Shown: positions 41,132 to 51,339 of the stretch, in pieces
How the letters are laid out: each line of letters begins with the position of its first letter
How positions within the stretch are numbered: the first letter of the stretch is position 1
Source of the DNA: Bufo bufo
Lineage: Eukaryota; Chordata; Amphibia; Anura; Bufonidae
Assembly: GCF_905171765.1 (NCBI RefSeq)
Contig: NC_053390.1
Span: 584,996,471 to 585,060,470, forward strand
Reading direction: 5' to 3'
Length of the DNA stretch: 64,000 bases
Translations under genes and position numbers: made by a program
Notes under the pieces: model-generated
What the model was told of the DNA's origin: nothing
What the model saw: the letters and a program-made list of their open reading frames with translations, nothing else
The model's database searches: none

Positions 41132-44100
41132 CTAATCTGCACAAGGGATGGACAGGTCCTGTGGGATCCATGCCTGGTTCATTTTTATGAACGTCAGCTT
41201 GTCCACATTGGCTGTAGACAGGCGGCTGCGTTTGTCTGTAATGACGCCCCCTGCCATGCTGAATACACGTTCAGACAAAACGCTGGCCGCCGGGCAGGCC
41301 AGCACCTCCAAGGCATAAAAGGCTAGCTCTGGCCACGTGGACAATTTGGAGACCCAGAAGTTGAATGGGGCCGAACCATCAGTCAGTACGTGGAGGGGTG
41401 TGCACAGGTACTGTTCCACCATGTTAGTGAAATGTTGCCTCCTGCTAACACGTTCCGTATCAGGTGGTGGTGCACTTAGCTGTGGCGTGGTGACAAATCT
41501 TTTCCACATCTCTGCCATGCTAACCCTGCCCTCAGAGGAGCTGGCCGTGACACAGCTGCGTTGGCGACCTCTTGCTCCTCCTCTGCCTTCGCCTTGGGCT
41601 TCCACTTGTTCCCCTGTGACATTTGGGAATGCTCTCAGTAGCGCGTCTACCAACGTGCGTTTGTACTCGCGCATCTTCCTATCACGCTCCAGTGTAGGAA
41701 GTAAGGTGGGCACATTGTCTTTGTACCGGGGATCCAGCAAGGTGGCAACCCAGTAGTCCGCACACGTTAAAATGTGGGCAACTCTGCTGTCGTTGCGCAG
41801 GCACTGCAGCATGTAGTCGCTCATGTGTGCCAGGCTGCCCAGAGGTAAAGACAAGCTGTCCTCTGTGGGAGGCGTATCGTCATCGTCCTGTGTTTCCCCC
41901 CAGCCACGCACCAGTGATGGGCCCGAGCTGCTTTGGGTGCCACCCCGCTGTGAACATGCTTCATCCTCATCCTCCTCCACCTCCTCCTCATCCTCGTCCT
42001 CCTCGTCCTCCAGTAGTGGGCCCTGTCTGGCCACATTTGTACCTGGCCTCTGGTGTTGCAAAAAACCTCCCTCTGAGTCACTTTGAAGAGACTGGCCTGA
42101 AAGTGCTAAAAATGACCCCTCTTCCTCCTCTTCCTCCTGGGCCACCTCCTCTTCCATCATCGCCCTAAGTGTTTTCTCAAGGAGACATAGAAGTGGTATT
42201 GTAACGCTGATAACGGCGTCATCGCCACTGGCCATGTTGGTGGAGTACTCGAAACAGCGCAACAGGGCACACAGGTCTCGCATGGAGGCCCAGTCATTGG
42301 TGGTGAAGTGTGTCTGATCCGCAGTGCGACTGACCCGTGCGTGCTGCAGCTGAAACTCCACTATGGCCTGCTGCTGCTCGCACAGTCTGTCCAGCATATG
42401 CAAGGTGGAGTTCCACCTGGTGGGTACGACGCATATGAGGCGGTGAGCGGGAAGGCCGAAGTTACGCTGTAGCACAGACAGGCGAGCAGCGGCAGGGTGT
42501 GAACCCCGGAAGCGCGAACAGACGGCCCGCACTTTATGCAGCAGCTCTGACATGTCGGGGTAGTTGCGAATGAACTTCTGCACCACCAAATTCAGCACAT
42601 GCGCCAGGCAAGGGATGTGCGTCAAACCGGCTAGTCCCAGAGCTGCAACGAGATTTCGCCCATTATCGCACACCACCAGGCCGGGCTTGAGGCTCAACGG
42701 CAGCAACCACTCATCGGTCTGTTGTTCTATACCCCGCCACAACTCCTGTGCGGTGTGGGGCCTGTCCCCCAAACATATGAGTTTCAGAATGGCCTGCTGA
42801 CGTTTACCCCGGGCTGTGCTGAAGTTGGTGGTGAAGGTGGGTGGCTGACTGGATGAGCAGGTGGAAGAAGAGGAGGAGGAAGCTGAGTAGGAGGAGGAGG
42901 AGACAGGAGGCAAAGAATGTTGCCCTGCGATCCTTGGCGGCGGAAGGACGTGTGCCAAACAGCTCTCCGCCTGGGGCCCAGCCGCCACTACATTTACCCA
43001 GTGTGCAGTTAGGGAGATATAGCGTCCCTGGCCGTGCTTACTGGTCCACGTATCTGTGGTTAGGTGGACCTTGCCACAGATGGCGTTGCGCAGTGCACAC
43101 TTGATTTTATCGGACACTTGGTTGTGCAGGGAAGGCACGGCTCTCTTGGAGAAGTAGTGGCGGCTGGGAACAACATACTGTGGGACAGCAAGTGACATGA
43201 GCTGTTTGAAGCTGTGTGTGTCCACCAGCCTAAATGACAGCATTTCATAGGCCAGTAGTTTAGAAATGCTGGCATTCAGGGCCAGGGATCGAGGGTGGCT
43301 AGGTGGGAATTTACGCTTTCTCTCAAATGTTTGTGAGATGGAGAGCTGAACGCTGCCGTGTGACATGGTTGAGATGCTTGGTGACGCAGGTGGTGGTGTT
43401 GGTGGTACATCCCATGTTTGCTGGGCGGCAGGTGCCAACGTTCCTCCAGAGGCAGAGGAAGAGGCCGAGGCGGCAGCAGCAGCAGCAGAAGAGGCAGAGG
43501 CAGCAGCAGAAGAGGCCGAGGCGGCAGCAGCAGAAAGGTGTTTACTCCACTGCAGTTCATGCTTTGCATGCAGGTGCATGGTCATGCAGGTTGTGCTAAG
43601 GTTCAGAACGTTAATGCCTCGCTTCAGGCTCTGATGGCACAGCGTGCAAACCACTCGGGTCTTGTCGTCAGCACATTGTTTGAAGAAGTGCCATGCCAGG
43701 GAACTCCTTGAAGCTGCCTTTGGGGTGCTCGGTCCCAGATGGCGGCGGTCAGTAGCAGGCGAAGTCTCTTGGCGGCGGGTGTTCTGATTTTGCCCACTGC
43801 TCCCTCTTTTGCTACGCTGTTGGCTCGGTCTCACCACTGCCTCTTCCTCCGAACTGTGAAAGTCAGTGGCACGACCTTCATTCCATGTGGGGTCTAGGAC
43901 CTCATCGTCCCCTGCATCGTCTTCCACCCAGTCTTGACCCCTGACCTCCTGTTCAGTCTGCACACTGCAGAAAGACGCAGCAGTTGGCACCTGTGTTTCG
44001 TCATCATCAGAGACGTGCTGAGGTGGTATTCCCATGTCCTCATCATCAGGAAAAATAAGTGGTTGTGCGTTAGTGCATTCTATCTCTTCCACCCCTGGGG

Positions 44101-44542
44101 AAGGGCTAGGTGGATGCCCTTGGGAAACCCTGGCAGCAGAGTCTTCAAACAGCATAAGAGACTCCTGCATAACTTGAGGCTCAGACAGTTTCCCTGATAT
44201 GCATGGGGGTGATGTGACAGACCGATGGGCTTGGTTTTCATGCGCCATCTGTGCGCTTTCTGCAGAAGACTGGGTGGGAGATAATGTGAACGTGCTGGAT
44301 CCACTGTCGGCCACCCAATTGACTAATGCCTGCACCTGCTCAGGCCTTACCATCCTTAGAACGGCATTGGGCCCCACCAAATATCGCTGTAAATTCTGCT
44401 GGCTACTGGGACCTGAGGTAGTTGGTTCACTAGGACGTGTGGCTGTGGCAGAACGGCCACGTCCTCTCCCAGCACCAGAGGGTACACTAACACCACCACG
44501 ACCATGTCCACGTCCGCGTCCCTTATTAGATGTTTTCCTCAT
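41132..44542 (-). CDS. hAT transposase with BED zinc finger, 1136 aa, intact
   Basis: The enzyme cuts and pastes hAT DNA with 8-bp target duplications, acting in the nucleus. The Gly/Arg-rich N-terminus (GRGRGHGRGG) is followed by a long low-complexity acidic/Ser region. A BED-type finger lies at about residues 282-330 (WHFFKQCADD, CTLCHQSLKRG, MHLHAKHE). Ala/Ser runs follow. The RNase H-like core has TTDTWTSKHG (~494, first Asp) and VVCDNGRNLVAALG with CLAHVLNLVVQ (~625-650, second Asp and the conserved C/H region). An all-acidic insert sits near 800-860. The C-terminal hAT dimerisation block has LDPRYKDN, FWVSKLSTWPELAFYALEVL and SVLSERVFSMAGG (~1092, catalytic Glu), ending HPCAD-like. No stop or frameshift is seen. 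The start at 44542 is the first ATG after the upstream array. It is longer than typical hAT transposases because of the low-complexity segments. Confidence 0.95.
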   Translation of the reverse strand: MRKTSNKGRGRGHGRGGVSVPSGAGRGRGRSATATRPSEPTTSGPSSQQNLQRYLVGPNAVLRMVRPEQVQALVNWVADSGSSTFTLSPTQSSAESAQMAHENQAHRSVTSPPCISGKLSEPQVMQESLMLFEDSAARVSQGHPPSPSPGVEEIECTNAQPLIFPDDEDMGIPPQHVSDDDETQVPTAASFCSVQTEQEVRGQDWVEDDAGDDEVLDPTWNEGRATDFHSSEEEAVVRPSQQRSKRGSSGQNQNTRRQETSPATDRRHLGPSTPKAASRSSLAWHFFKQCADDKTRVVCTLCHQSLKRGINVLNLSTTCMTMHLHAKHELQWSKHLSAAAASASSAAASASSAAAAAASASSSASGGTLAPAAQQTWDVPPTPPPASPSISTMSHGSVQLSISQTFERKRKFPPSHPRSLALNASISKLLAYEMLSFRLVDTHSFKQLMSLAVPQYVVPSRHYFSKRAVPSLHNQVSDKIKCALRNAICGKVHLTTDTWTSKHGQGRYISLTAHWVNVVAAGPQAESCLAHVLPPPRIAGQHSLPPVSSSSYSASSSSSSTCSSSQPPTFTTNFSTARGKRQQAILKLICLGDRPHTAQELWRGIEQQTDEWLLPLSLKPGLVVCDNGRNLVAALGLAGLTHIPCLAHVLNLVVQKFIRNYPDMSELLHKVRAVCSRFRGSHPAAARLSVLQRNFGLPAHRLICVVPTRWNSTLHMLDRLCEQQQAIVEFQLQHARVSRTADQTHFTTNDWASMRDLCALLRCFEYSTNMASGDDAVISVTIPLLCLLEKTLRAMMEEEVAQEEEEEEGSFLALSGQSLQSDSEGGFLQHQRPGTNVARQGPLLEDEEDEDEEEVEEDEDEACSQRGGTQSSSGPSLVRGWGETQDDDDTPPTEDSLSLPLGSLAHMSDYMLQCLRNDSRVAHILTCADYWVATLLDPRYKDNVPTLLPTLERDRKMREYKRTLVDALLRAFPNVTGEQVEAQGEGRGGARGRQRSCVTASSSEGRVSMAEMWKRFVTTPQLSAPPPDTERVSRRQHFTNMVEQYLCTPLHVLTDGSAPFNFWVSKLSTWPELAFYALEVLACPAASVLSERVFSMAGGVITDKRSRLSTANVDKLTFIKMNQAWIPQDLSIPCAD

Positions 44543-44559
44543 TGTTCCCGTTCACAACA

Positions 44560-46760
44560 ATTTTGAGAATGGCAAATTTGGGAATGCTTTTTCAACCCAG
44601 AACAAAAAGTCTGCTTTTACGGTCACTACAAATAACTTGACCAGCTAAAACTGTGCAGATTTGGTTGAATAGAGATGTGAGACCTGTTTTTTTTTTGCGC
44701 TGTGTGACAGTTATAGGTTTAATCACAGAATGACACTTCTATCAGCACGCTAGCGTGTGTCTTAGGTTTTTCTGAATCACACTATCAATACCTTCAATGT
44801 AAGATTTTCTTTTTGGGATAGATTTCAAGTAGGCCTCAAATACCACAAACTAGTTATTTTCAGAATGGCAAATTTGGGAATGCTTTTTCAACCCAGAACA
44901 AAAAGTCTGCTTTTACGGTCACTACAAATAACTTGACCAGCTAAAACTGTGCAGATTTGGTTGAATAGAGATGTGAGACCTGTTTTTTTTTGCGCTGTGT
45001 GACAGTTATAGGTTTAATCACAGAATGACACTTCTATCAGCACGCTAGCGTGTGTCTTAGGTTTTTCTGAATCACACTATCAATACCTTCAATGTAAGAT
45101 TTTCTTTTTGGGATAGATTTCAAGTAGGCCTCAAATACCACAAACTAGTTATTTTCAGAATGGCAAATTTGGGAATGCTTTTTCAACCCAGAACAAAAAG
45201 TCTGCTTTTATGGTCACTACAAATAACTTGACCAGCTAAAACTGTGCAGATTTGGTTGAATAGAGATGTGAGACCTGTTTTTTTTTGCGCTGTGTGACAG
45301 TTATAGGTTTAATCACAGAATGACACTTCTATCAGCACGCTAGCGTGTGTCTTAGGTTTTTCTGAATCACACTATCAATACCTTCAATGTAAGATTTTCT
45401 TTTTGGGATAGATTTCAAGTAGGCCTCAAATACCACAAACTAGTTATTTTCAGAATGGCAAATTTGGGAATGCTTTTTCAACCCAGAACAAAAAGTCTGC
45501 TTTTACGGTCACTACAAATAACTTGACCAGCTAAAACTGTGCAGATATGGTTGAATAGAGATGTGAGACCTGTTTTTTTTTTTGCGCTGTGTGACAGTTA
45601 TAGGTTTAATCACAGAATGACACTTCTATCAGCACGCTAGCGTGTGTCTTAGGTTTTTCTGAATCACACTATCAATACCTTCAATGTAAGATTTTCTTTT
45701 TGGGATAGATTTCAAGTAGGCCTCAAATACCACAAACTAGTTATTTTCAGAATGGCAAATTTGGGAATGCTTTTTCAACCCAGAACAAAAAGTCTGCTTT
45801 TACGGTCACTACAAATAACTTGACCAGCTAAAACTGTGCAGATTTGGTTGAATAGAGATGTGAGACCTGTTTTTTTTTGCGCTGTGTGACAGTTATAGGT
45901 TTAATCACAGAATGACACTTCTATCAGCACGCTAGCGTGTGTCTTAGGTTTTTCTGAATCACACTATCAATACCTTCAATGTAAGATTTTCTTTTTGGGA
46001 TAGATTTCAAGTAGGCCTCAAATACCACAAACTAGTAATTTTGAGAATGGCAAATTTGGGAATGCTTTTTCAACCCAGAACAAAAAGTCTGCTTTTACGG
46101 TCACTACAAATAACTTGACCAGCTAAAACTGTGCAGATTTGGTTGAATAGAGATGTGAGACCTGTTTTTTTTTTTTGCGCTGTGTGACAGTTATAGGTTT
46201 AATCACAGAATGACACTTCTATCAGCACGCTAGCGTGTGTCTTAGGTTTTTCTGAATCACACTATCAATACCTTCAATGTAAGATTTTCTTTTTGGGATA
46301 GATTTCAAGTAGGCCTCAAATACCACAAACTAGTTATTTTCAGAATGGCAAATTTGGGAATGCTTTTTCAACCCAGAACAAAAAGTCTGCTTTTACGGTC
46401 ACTACAAATAACTTGACCAGCTAAAACTGTGCAGATTTGGTTGAATAGAGATGTGAGACCTGTTTTTTTTTTGCGCTGTGTGACAGTTATAGGTTTAATC
46501 ACAGAATGACACTTCTATCAGCACGCTAGCGTGTGTCTTAGGTTTTTCTGAATCACACTATCAATACCTTCAATGTAAGATTTTCTTTTTGGGATAGATT
46601 TCAAGTAGGCCTCAAATACCACAAACTAGTTATTTTCAGAATGGCAAATTTGGGAATGCTTTTTCAACCTAGAACAAAAAGTCTGCTTTTACGGTCACTA
46701 CAAATAACTTGACCAGCTAAAACTGTGCAGATTTGGTTGAATAGAAATGTCAGGTCTATT
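44560..46760. repeat. ~296-bp tandem array, 7.4 copies, directly upstream of the hAT transposase
   Basis: GAATGGCAAATTTGGGAATG recurs at about 44567, 44863, 45158, 45453, 45750, 46045, 46343 and 46639. Copies are nearly identical, differing mainly in the length of a T-run (8-11 Ts). Each contains GCACGCTAGCGTGTG, a dyad with CACGCTAGCGTG. The array begins ~18 bp before the transposase start codon and so occupies the promoter and leader position. Confidence 0.95.
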
Positions 46761-46769
46761 TTTTAGGCG

Positions 46770-47085
46770 CTGGGTGACAGGCTCAACTTGCCCCTGATGT
46801 AATATATGGCCAAAAAATAACCACACTGTTGATGGTTAAATGCACTTGGGTGACACAGGCTCAGCCTGCACCAGATGTAGTATACGGCCAAAAAATAACC
46901 AGACTGTTGATGGTTAAATGCACTTCTTTGACACAGGCTCAGCCTGCAGCTAATGTAGTATATGGCCAAAAAATAACCAGACTGTTGATGGTTAAATGCA
47001 CTTCGGTGACACAGGCTCAGCCTGCAGCTGATGTAGGATATAGCACAAAATAACCACACTATCGATGGTTAAATACACTTGGTGA
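46770..47085. repeat. ~61-bp tandem repeat, about 4.5 copies
   Basis: The unit GACACAGGCTCAGCCTGCAG, then GATGTAGTATATGGCC, then ATAACCAGACTGTTGATGG, repeats with small changes next to the right end of the hAT element. Confidence 0.9.
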
Positions 47086-47582
47086 TAGCTCGTGCTGGCG
47101 CACCACAAGTCACAAAATGGCCGCCGATCACCCCAGAAAAAAAGTGATCTAAAAACGCTCTGGGCAGCCTCAAAAAAGTGAGCAAGTCAATAATAGCACT
47201 TCAATGATCCACAGCTGCAGATCGATCACAGAATGAAGTCTTTTGGAGGAGTTAATCTGCCTAATCTCGCCCTAACGTCGCAGCTGCAACCTCTCCCTAT
47301 ACTGATCATAGCAGAGTGACGTGCGGCGCTACGTGACTCCAGCTTAAATAGAGGCTGGGTCACATCGTGCACTGGCCAATCACAGCCATGCCAATAGTAG
47401 GCATGGCTGTGTTGGCCTCATGGGCCAAGTAGTATGACGCTTGTTGATTGGCTGCTTTGCAGCCTTTCAAAAAGCGCCAAGAAAGCGCCGAACACCGAAC
47501 CCGAACCCGGACTTTTACGAAAATGTTCGGGTTCGGGTCCGTGTCACGGACACCCCAAAATTCGCTCATCCCTATATATAAT

Positions 47583-48164
47583 ACCATGAAGTACAGCCCC
47601 TCCCCAGGGCAAAAACATACACAGCTGTATCTGTGTGCCTAGTGTATACTGTTGTCATCCTACCTTATCTAGGCCTTCAGCAGTACCATAGAGCTGTCAT
47701 GGCTCATTAACTCACTTACAGGTGATAAGAGGATGATTCTCCCCATCCTGTGCTGCTATATAGCTTTCATAGTCTGAGCAAAAACAGTAATAATGATTGA
47801 AATAATTTTTGTATGTGGATGGATAGTCAAAAAAACTACCACCAAATTGAAAAAATACTTATATTTCTGATGATAAAATCTCCTTAAAAGAAATCTGTCA
47901 CCATGATCTTGAACTATTAACTATTCCTAATGCCCCCCATTCACCCAGTATCAGCGCTCAAAGCTGCACTGAAATACACAGTCCACACAATGGCCCTCCA
48001 CTCCAGAATTCTGGCTTCAAATAGTCACAAAATGGGGCTTTGGAGACTTTTTGAGCTCATTTGAGTAAATATTTAGTGACTTTTTACTTTTGAAATATGG
48101 GTGGGAAAGTGGGCATGGTTAACTATGTTAATGAGCTTCACTCCAGATTTCTCACTGAGACTCT
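47583..48164. other. No gene seen
   Basis: Unrecognised sequence between the hAT element and a Harbinger-type MITE. Short frames only. Confidence 0.5.
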
Positions 48165-48534
48165 GGGTACTTTCACACTAGCGGCAGGACGGATCCGACA
48201 GGCTGTTCACCCTGTCGGATCCGTCCTACCGATATTTCACCTTGCCGCCGGACCGCCGCTCCGTCCCCATTGACTATATTGGGGGCGGAGCTCCGGCGCA
48301 GCACGGCAGTGCACGGTGAGAGGCCGTCGGACTAAAAAGTCGGACATGTCGTAGTTTTAGTCTGGCGGCCTTTTGCCGTGCACTGCCGTGCTGCGCCGGA
48401 GCTCCACCCCCGTCTCCATTATAGTCAATGGGGACGGAGCGGCGGTCCGGCAGCACGGCGAAATAACGGTAGGACGGATCCGACAGGGGGAACAGCCTGT
48501 CCGATCCGTCCTGCCGCTAGTGTAAAAAGTACCC
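48165..48534. mobile_element. Harbinger-like MITE, 370 bp
   Basis: Left GGGTACTTTCACACTAGCGG, right in complement GGGTACTTTTTACACTAGCGG, then nested pairs (CAGGACGGATCCGACAGG and complement; GCACGGCAGTGCACGG and complement). The flanks do not show a clean TTA duplication, so the target site has decayed. It resembles the MITE at 53062. Confidence 0.8.
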
Positions 48535-50674
48535 TAAAAAGTCTCAAAAAAAGTCACAATACCACTCCAGTGGGATGGTTGAGTAGTAAAACTAGAGTAA
48601 CTTTTTTAGACAAAAGTTCTACATTTAAAAATGAGACAAATTGCAACATTTGATAAATGTGGCATAAACTATGCCAACACAGACTCGAGCAAAACTGACT
48701 TCAAATTCCCCTCATGATAAATTTCCCCGAATGTATTTCAGTGTGGCTTTGTAAACTCACAGTTGAGGCAAAATTGTAGGAAAAAAAAAAATAGCAATCT
48801 GGACTCCTTAACCCATGTATTACAGCAGATAACAGTCCAAGATCGTTATAACAGATTCTCTTTAAAGGCAGTCTGTCACCTGAAAAATCAGTATTAACCT
48901 AAAGGCACTCATAGACATCAGTTTATGAAAATGGATGATTTCAATCAAAATGATCATTCCTCGGGTGAATATTAACAAAGAACAATATTTTTAACCGACG
49001 GATGACAGACCATTATCATTTGAAAACAAGTCGGCCATGTTTTAAATATATGTCCGATAGTAGGGCACAAAATATCTTTCTATGAAGGAATAATCCCAGA
49101 AAACTGTTTTGTCTATTGTCCAGTGTCATTGAACATGTATGGCCAGTCTGAACAAATGTATCACTCAATATGGACTAAAATGTGATGGCTGCATCTGTGA
49201 AATGATCAACTGCTGTTCAACCAAATTTTTTTTCAATTCTTGCCCACATTTTTGGGAAAAAACTGTTATTCAGTATGCAAGGGTACCATAGCCCTGCCAC
49301 GTTTTCCTCCAAGCGCCTCTCATAGTTGATTGATTGACAAGGCCAGGCTCAGTGATACCGCAGAGCTGATTGCCATGGGTGTGGCACCCAGTAGCCTTGG
49401 GGACAAGGCTGATTATGTCCAGGAAAGCTGTAACCAGGAAGACATTTTCCAACAGCGGTTGCTGCGGGGGAAATATTAGCAAGGCATGGCAGTCATTCAG
49501 ATGAATGGTTATCCAATTAATACATGGATGACTCAAATCTGGGAAAATAAATGCCCTCTGCCTTTGGGTCAGGAGATTCTTGAGATAACGCCTTTAAATT
49601 ATCTGGATTAAAAGTATATGTGCATCAATAGTGGCCATTTATATTTTATATAAATCTTAATCTTTTGTTTTAACTTTAGTTTACTAACATATCTCTATAT
49701 TACAGTGCTTGAAGCCCATTTATCATCCTAAGCATTATCAATTGGTAGATCTTGAGGTTAGGCCACCAGACTGTTGTGCACGTTCCAGTGTGCCAGCTGA
49801 AACCCTTTGTCTGCCATTGGTAAATCATATAGTTACTTGTGAGCCTTTAACCTGTGCCATTAACTGATATTGATCTCTCCCTGGTGGCTAATAGAGACTT
49901 GAGCAGGGCTTTTTAATCTTTTTCTCCTGGTGTCTCACATATCAGAACATGGCAATACCTAGCGCCAGTGGTCGAATCCATTTCAAAATAAAAATGTTAG
50001 ATCTTGGTGTAGCTAGATACTGTGCAGGGCCTTTGCAGCGTATAATGTTGGCACTCCTGTTCAGAGAAGCAAAAATACTTGGAAATATGGTAACCTGCCT
50101 CTTTTAAGCAAGTCAGAGGACAGACAATGGGTTAAGGTGAATGTATCACCTATATTTCTTTACTAATTAAAACAAGTTAGGGAAACATATTCTTTTTACT
50201 AATTCGTTTTTATTTTCTGATTTTAGATGTTCTATTTTCTGTACATGATTATGGAGGCAACCATCTTGCCTGAGCTGCCGATAACTGCATTTAAGGGCCC
50301 TTTACAAGGCCTGAGAAACCCGCAGATAATAGCTCATTAGCTCCTTATCTGGCCTGGTAAAAGTGCTGTCGATTACCCGATAAATGAGTGAAACACTTGT
50401 TCATTGAGTAATAGATCATTTATGCACACACAAAAATCGGCGTTTGCCGGCAGCAGATCGTGCTCTGTAAACAGCATCTGCTGCCAGCAAACAATGAGTC
50501 TGTATGGGGACGACTGATGGTAGTAGTGATCGCTCCACTCCATACTGTGGAGGAGATTACTGAATGTAAATAGTCTCCTCCGCTGACGAGTAGGTGATTG
50601 CCTTTAAGGAACGCTGCTGCTGTATCATCCGTATAAAGGGACCTTTAGATATACGAACAGCCATAGGTCACAAC
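48535..50674. other. Mostly non-repetitive stretch with one exon candidate
   Basis: By eye the least transposon-like 2 kb of the window. A frame at 49270-49536 (minus) has no recognised similarity. The only structured signal is the splice-bounded open segment at 49706-49819. Confidence 0.5.
49706..49819 (+). CDS. Candidate internal exon of an unidentified host gene
   Basis: A 114-nt segment is preceded by TTTACTAAC (branch-point-like, 49679-49687), a T/C-rich stretch and ATTACAG, and followed by G|GTAAAT. The length is a multiple of three. Only one frame is open, giving 38 codons that begin CLKPIYHPKH and end ETLCLPL; the other two forward frames have stops within 8 codons or so. I do not recognise the protein. 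The frame also stays open for 15 codons past the donor, so chance is possible. No neighbouring exon was found. Confidence 0.3.
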
Positions 50675-51339
50675 TAGAGATAAGCAAATCGAAGTTAACG
50701 AAATGGAATTCGATCCGAATTTCAGGAAATATTCAATTTGCATCGAATCCGAATTTCCTGACGCTTTGTGGTAACAAATAAAATTTTATCCTAAAATGGC
50801 TGCTGCACGTGTTAGGACATGGAGCAAAGAACTCTGGGAATGATGGATCACCCACAATGCCATGCATGCAGCCAATCAGCAACCAGCAAGCCCTGTGATG
50901 TCACAGCCCTATAAATAGCCTCAGCCATCTTGGATTCAGCCATTTTCCAGTGTACTTAGTGCAGGGAGAGATGTCAGCAGGCGCTAGGAAAGTGCTAGGA
51001 AAGACTTGAAAACTTTTATTTTGCTGAATAGAAGTTCAGGGAAAGAGCATTAGAAGTGTAGGGAAAGGATAGGGAGGAATTACTCCACAATATAAAGGGA
51101 GAACAGGGTCCAATAGGGGAGGTTACAGTCTGGGTAATAGGAACAATCCTATTACACCTTGCTGCACTGACTGGGGATCCAAACTGCCATTATACTGCTG
51201 CGTTTAGGTTTGCAATAGATAATACCTCTATAATTCCAGCAAACTGTTCTCTTTATTAGGGTGCAAGTGATGTTTGATACAGCCATTAACAGGGTGTATT
51301 ACTAGGAAATATTGCTACGTCTTATTAGCCCTTCTGCGG

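Larger units (their letters stand above)
39067..47582 (-). mobile_element. Complete 8.5-kb autonomous-looking hAT transposon
   Basis: The element is 39075-47574. The left end is TAGAGTTGAGCGAAC and the right end in complement is TAGGGATGAGCGAA. Exact 8-bp target duplications TATATAAT flank it (39067-39074, 47575-47582). Just inside both ends are clustered GTTCGGGTTCGG/CCGAACCCGAAC motifs, possible transposase-binding sites. It encodes one uninterrupted 1136-codon transposase on the minus strand. Three tandem arrays fill the rest: 141 bp x 11 (39370-41030), 296 bp x 7.4 (44560-46760) and ~61 bp x 4.5 (46770-47085). No later insertion has broken it. Confidence 0.95.

Noticed and set aside
41823..43711. 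Plus-strand frames of 80-140 codons within 41132-44542
   Set aside because: They are shadows of the hAT transposase; acidic Glu runs and Ala/Ser runs on the coding strand produce Ser/Pro/Arg-rich frames on the other.
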